Both the position numbers and the translations under genes were made by a program. Below the pieces are notes generated by a model that ran no database searches, was not told the origin of the DNA, and was given only the letters and a program-made list of their open reading frames with translations. DNA of 64,000 nt. Origin: Acetobacter sp. CAG:977. Its GTDB lineage: Bacteria; Pseudomonadota; Alphaproteobacteria; CAAGCB01; CAG-977. The DNA is taken from positions 30,406-94,405 of the forward strand of contig HF994935.1 of assembly GCA_000434295.1 (NCBI GenBank), written 5' to 3'. Positions 61,001-64,000 of the stretch are shown in pieces; the first letter of the stretch is position 1; every line of letters starts with the position of its first letter.

Positions 61001-63968
61001 CGCGACGGCGTTAATTACGGCGGAACGTTACGGGATACTTTATTCTTCCGTTGAAACGCTGAACGACAGCACGTCGGTTATAGAAATTCCCGTTTCTGGG
61101 GATTTCTTCCCCGGAGTATATGTTTCCGTATCGCTGTTTTCAAAGCGTGTTGACAAACCGTCCGAGAACGGCGCCGATTTGGGCAAGCCTGCGGAATGGA
61201 CGGGTTATATCAAGGTTCCCGTGTACGACGATTTGCGCAGGATTAACGTGTCCGTCAAGACGGATAAAGCCTCATACCGCCCGCGCGAACGGGCAAAGCT
61301 GACCGTCAAGGCGACGTTGCCCGGCGGGAAAAAGGAAAAGACGGAAGCGGCTGTTATTGTTTTGGATGAAGCCGTTTTGGCTTTGCTGCCCGACGGCACG
61401 AAAGCCTACGACCCGTATTCGGGTTTTTATACGGTCGGAAATCTGGACGTCAAAACGTATTCGCTGATTTCGCGTTTGGTCGGTCGCCGCAACATTGAAA
61501 AGAAAGGGGCAAACCAAGGCGGAGACGGCGGAACCGATTTCGCCGTCAGGGATTTGTTTAAGTACGTCGGGTATTGGAATCCGTCGTTGATGTTGGATGA
61601 AAACGGATACGGGACGGCGGAATTTTCTTTGCCGGACAACCTGACGGGATGGCGCGTGCTGGTCATGGTCGTTAACAAAGACGACTTGATGGGGGCGGGC
61701 GATGCGAGATTCGAGGTGAACCTGCCTTTGGAAGTCAGAGCTTTGTTGCCGAACCGCCTCAGGACGACGGACGTCTTTTCTCCGGCGGTTTCCGTGATGA
61801 ACCGTTCAAAGGAAAAACGGGACGTCAAAGTGGCGTTTAAAGCGGAAGGCGCTTTAAAGGAAACGGCGACGGCGGAAAAGGAAATTACGTTGAAACCGTC
61901 GGAACGCGGAACGGTTTTCTTTGACGGGATTGAGGCGTTTTTGAAGCCAGCCGAACGCAACGGCAACATCAAAATATCGTTTGCGGCGCGTTCAAAGGAT
62001 GATGCCGATGCTTTAAGCGTTGACGTGCCCGTTTTGAATTTGACGACGATGCAAACGGCGGCACAGTACGGTTCTTCCGATACGAACGCGGAGGTTCCGC
62101 TCAGCATTTCCGAAGACGTCGGCCTTTTCGGGGGAACATTGGAACTTTCGGTTTCTCCGACGGCGTTGGGCGGCATGGAAAACGTCATCGAATACATGAA
62201 AAACTATCCGTATTCGTGCTGGGAACAAAAAATCAGCCGCGCTTTGTCGGCGGCGGTTTATCTGAAATTGAAAAAATCGATTTCGGATCGGGAACTGTGG
62301 AGCGAAGCGGACGAATATATCAAACAGGTTTTGAACGACGCGGCGGCGTATCAGGCTCCGAACGGCGGCATGGCGTATTATCAGGCTAAAAACGAATACG
62401 TCAGCCCGTATTTGTCGGCGTATACGGCTCAGGTGTTCTTGCGGTTGATTCAGGCGGGATACGGCGTTGACGAAACGGTTTTGAACAAACTGAAAGGTTA
62501 TTTATACACCTTTTTCCGCAATACGCCGGACGGCGTGCCGCCTCAGGTTTTGCGGACGGCGCGTTTGATGTCGATGCCGTTTTTGATGACGTTCGGTGAC
62601 AAACTGATTGTTTCTTGCGACTTTGACATCATGATGCGCGATTTGCCCGTGATGAGCGTTTTTGAAAAAGCGTTGCTGTTACAGGCGGCGTCTTTGAACC
62701 CCGCGTATGAAAAAACGGCGGCGGAAATCAGAAAATCTTTAATGTCGGGCGTGAACGTCACGTCGGGGACGGTTTTGTTCCAGAATGCGGGCGAAACGTT
62801 TTTGCCGGCGCTTTTGGGGTCTCCTGCGCGCAACAACTGTGCGGTGTTGCAGGCGTTGACGTCGGGGAACGGGGCAAAGCGGGATGCCGATGTTTCCGAA
62901 AAACTGTTTAGCGGCATCAATTCGCTTCGCCGCAAAGACGGAACGTGGGGAAATACGCAGTCGAACGCTTTTTGTTTGGCGGCGGCGGAAAGCTATGCCA
63001 AAGCGTTTGAAAGCGAACCCGTTTCGATGAACGTTCGGGCAAAGCTGGATGACGTCGCGTTGCTGACGGCACGCTTTGACGGTCAAAGCGGGGCTCCTGC
63101 CGAAACGGTAAAAACGTTGGAAGGCAAGGATGCGGGCAACAGGACGGCAAGCTTTGAAAAGGACGGGACGGGGCGTTATTACTATAAAACCGTTTTGACG
63201 TACCCTGCCGAAAAAGGCGAAGCCGTCTTATCCGGCATGGAAGTCCGCCGTTCCTACGAAGTCGAACGCAACGGCGCATTCGTTCCCGTCGGCAAAGACA
63301 CGCCGTTGAAACGCGGGGATTTGATTCGGGTTACGTTAAACGTCACGAATCCGGCGCCCCGAACGTTTGTCGTTGTTTCCGATCCCGTTCCGGGAGCTTT
63401 TGAACCCGTGAACAGGGATTTGGCGACGGCATCGGCGTTTGATGCAGACAAGGCGGACGAAAGTACGGGAACGTTTTTCTCGGGCTTTTATTTCAGGGAA
63501 CTTACGCATTCGTCGGTTAATTTTTACGCGGAAACGCTTGAGAAAGGCGAATATGTCATGACGTATGCGGCGCAGGTTGTCGCAGACGGCACGTTTAACG
63601 CATTCGCGCCCAAAGTCGAAGCGATGTACGATCCCGATGTTTTCGGGCTGGGGGCTTCTTCCGTGATAAAGGTCGGTTCAGTTCCCGAAGAAGGTCAAGC
63701 ACAGGCTTTGCCCGAAGAAGAACGTCGGGAAGAAGACTTTTTGCCCGGAGCCGTCGTAACCGGCGAAGAGGCTTCGGGTGAAACGGAAAGCGGCGTTTTG
63801 GAAAAGCTGGCGCCCAAGTCCGTTTCTTCGGCTGACCCCACAAAGGCGGAAGACGTTGAAGCGGCGGAAGACGTCGCTCAAGATGCGGCGGGCATTCTGC
63901 CGGAAAAAGAAGATCCGATTTCGTTTTTAATGAGGATGCTCAATAAAATCGGGTTAGGGGAAGAATGA
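58074..63968 (+). CDS. Bacterial alpha-2-macroglobulin family protein
   Basis: A 1,964-residue exported protein resembling E. coli YfhM. A signal peptide ends near FSANAA without a lipobox, so the protein is soluble in the periplasm rather than lipid-anchored. Successive macroglobulin-type beta domains fill residues about 100-1200. The thioester motif CWEQ starts at Cys1382, inside NYPYSCWEQK, and lies in a helical domain typical of the family. It traps proteases that attack the cell envelope, usually with penicillin-binding protein 1C. After the last conserved domain it carries an acidic, proline- and glutamate-rich tail of about 90 residues. The stop overlaps the next start (ATGA). Confidence 0.9.
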   Translation: MMSKKIILFAGIFLISFSANAAAPKLLRVTPSGKEVSELSQIVLQFDKPMTELGDMERSPDKVAVKITPDVKCSWRWLNTSALACQLAKEDSLVPATRYEVVVEPAFTALDGTLTEKGGTYVIETIRPEINAKSVYEAPSDMKSPERPVWRISFAMPVKPESIEKHLFFKTKDKKVAVKATRLPQWSAATYEVEATQDLGQSTPYEIVYEAGFESENAGNLKSVRSGVLVKSETLPAFKVKGLECYDNSYKNQQLTPEETVKNPPFCRFGSPVYIILSDKSVSEYQANDTVKKIDSFIRVTPQAAIGDRLEWSDERVRLSGMKEGKTYEVTVLPGITDRWGNELSGETKLLFKIADRDPNLETPDTSAVLELGEQTDLTGYAANLNKASVEYKAFTPDGSFEGVYNIPEIDASLRNVQYPFDVGVREMLKGKSGYLRGTYKTEPVLPYNASFGVSVSPWQVMAKFGHFNSLVWITDMKTGMPVDGVSVQVLRADGENTSDPENGTEIAKAETKADGTATFGGYASFNGGFKDFGVWSKDTQYYLVARKGGEMSVMPLTYNFSVWAPSYATGDISTTYNLTPDMHLRAWGITAQGVYRQGDTVDYKIYVRRENMFSFAPPTAGKYRMTVTDPTEKKVFERETELSSFGSLDGSFEIPQGAVSGWYQVTLHYNDTEMQPMRFLVSDFTPSPFKVAMDVGAKKLTAGETVKLNAHATLFSGGAYADAPVRQTAVLSYEPFPFDNKDFGSKHFSFSKNMEMWQMSDEVLLNENKRLDSNGSVTSELKLPSSAKPYGRIRFETSVSDDSGRKTSAFSTAQYYNADYFVGVRTEGWTARAGSPVEIEYVVSDKNSETVENVPVLIEFNLRKNMYVRERTAGNAYVSRYLSEDKKVGDCDGVSTKQGGKCTFTPKEAGLYTVRAVVKDPQGREHESQTVFYAQGKDRVIWEAEQDNRLDLIPEKDSYRAGDTLKLLVKNPMPGATALITAERYGILYSSVETLNDSTSVIEIPVSGDFFPGVYVSVSLFSKRVDKPSENGADLGKPAEWTGYIKVPVYDDLRRINVSVKTDKASYRPRERAKLTVKATLPGGKKEKTEAAVIVLDEAVLALLPDGTKAYDPYSGFYTVGNLDVKTYSLISRLVGRRNIEKKGANQGGDGGTDFAVRDLFKYVGYWNPSLMLDENGYGTAEFSLPDNLTGWRVLVMVVNKDDLMGAGDARFEVNLPLEVRALLPNRLRTTDVFSPAVSVMNRSKEKRDVKVAFKAEGALKETATAEKEITLKPSERGTVFFDGIEAFLKPAERNGNIKISFAARSKDDADALSVDVPVLNLTTMQTAAQYGSSDTNAEVPLSISEDVGLFGGTLELSVSPTALGGMENVIEYMKNYPYSCWEQKISRALSAAVYLKLKKSISDRELWSEADEYIKQVLNDAAAYQAPNGGMAYYQAKNEYVSPYLSAYTAQVFLRLIQAGYGVDETVLNKLKGYLYTFFRNTPDGVPPQVLRTARLMSMPFLMTFGDKLIVSCDFDIMMRDLPVMSVFEKALLLQAASLNPAYEKTAAEIRKSLMSGVNVTSGTVLFQNAGETFLPALLGSPARNNCAVLQALTSGNGAKRDADVSEKLFSGINSLRRKDGTWGNTQSNAFCLAAAESYAKAFESEPVSMNVRAKLDDVALLTARFDGQSGAPAETVKTLEGKDAGNRTASFEKDGTGRYYYKTVLTYPAEKGEAVLSGMEVRRSYEVERNGAFVPVGKDTPLKRGDLIRVTLNVTNPAPRTFVVVSDPVPGAFEPVNRDLATASAFDADKADESTGTFFSGFYFRELTHSSVNFYAETLEKGEYVMTYAAQVVADGTFNAFAPKVEAMYDPDVFGLGASSVIKVGSVPEEGQAQALPEEERREEDFLPGAVVTGEEASGETESGVLEKLAPKSVSSADPTKAEDVEAAEDVAQDAAGILPEKEDPISFLMRMLNKIGLGEE

Positions 63969-64000
63969 AAATCAAAATTGCGGTTGCCGCCGTTATGGCG
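63965..64000 (+). CDS. Start of a gene cut by the window edge (possibly pbpC)
   Basis: Twelve codons are visible, starting at an ATG that overlaps the macroglobulin stop by 4 bases. They encode the charged, then hydrophobic, start of a membrane or secreted protein (MKIKIAVAAVMA). In many bacteria the partner gene directly after this type of macroglobulin is pbpC, penicillin-binding protein 1C. The identity here is inference from position only. Confidence 0.45.
   Translation, partial: MKIKIAVAAVMA

Overview
The window reads as a chromosomal segment of a Gram-negative bacterium, most likely an alphaproteobacterium. The evidence is the FlbT flagellin regulator beside an alphaproteobacterial-type flagellin, the maf – RNase E/G – yacG order at the left edge, the ppx-rlmE overlap, and an MsbA-type lipid A exporter. 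D-lactate dehydrogenase, an FSA-type transaldolase, a flavodoxin/ferredoxin fusion and a molybdenum hydroxylase suggest a fermentative or anaerobic, possibly host-associated lifestyle. That last point is inference. Coding density is very high. Apart from an AT-rich stretch next to tRNA-Phe (about 2.2-3.0 kb), base composition looks even. I see no insertion sequence, prophage or CRISPR array.

Layout. 0-2.1 kb: maf, an RNase G-like gene and yacG. 2.1-3 kb: tRNA-Phe and a small AT-rich islet with one secreted-protein gene. 3-8.7 kb: a secreted alpha/beta hydrolase, a small GNAT protein, an overlapping ogt/alkD repair pair, an FAD oxidoreductase and a leucine-rich-like protein of unknown role. 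8.9-13.2 kb: an EptA-like phosphoethanolamine transferase, an AlaA-like aminotransferase with a small membrane protein, and D-lactate dehydrogenase. 13.2-15.7 kb (minus): membrane protein – pmbA – marR. 15.8-19.8 kb (plus): GAF/HD-GYP protein, rsmE and a membrane spermidine-synthase-like protein. 19.8-27.7 kb (minus): nine collinear, tightly packed genes (nitroreductase, ATP-grasp ligase, esterase, flavodoxin/ferredoxin, FAD subunit and XdhD-type molybdenum hydroxylase, then two lipoproteins). 27.8-31.4 kb: marC, two tandem paralogous membrane proteins, xerC and transaldolase. 31.4-37.4 kb: priA, an orphan type IV pilin, ppx, rlmE and an rsmB-like gene. 37.4-46.4 kb: pepA, zntB, tsaC/sua5, an FAD-linked oxidase, a degenerate GGDEF protein, msbA and two small genes. 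46.4-49 kb (minus): a PLP enzyme overlapping a MocA-NTPase fusion. 49.1-51.1 kb (minus): flagellin and flbT. 51.2-54.6 kb (minus): circularly permuted ATP-grasp/alpha-E protein with a transglutaminase-like partner. 54.7-64 kb: a second membrane spermidine-synthase-like protein, a hexapeptide acetyltransferase, a nuclease and a 1,964-residue alpha-2-macroglobulin that overlaps the next, truncated gene.

Most likely novelty. The strongest candidates are (i) the 19.8-27.7 kb operon, which places an ATP-grasp ligase and an esterase directly in front of an XdhD-type molybdenum hydroxylase lacking most iron-sulfur cysteines. The MocA-NTPase fusion at 46.4 kb could serve its cofactor. Others are (ii) the ATP-grasp/alpha-E/transglutaminase module, (iii) a globin-sensor/GGDEF protein that has lost both the haem histidine and the GGDEF motif but keeps the c-di-GMP inhibitory site, and (iv) the unassigned leucine-rich-like and tandem membrane proteins.
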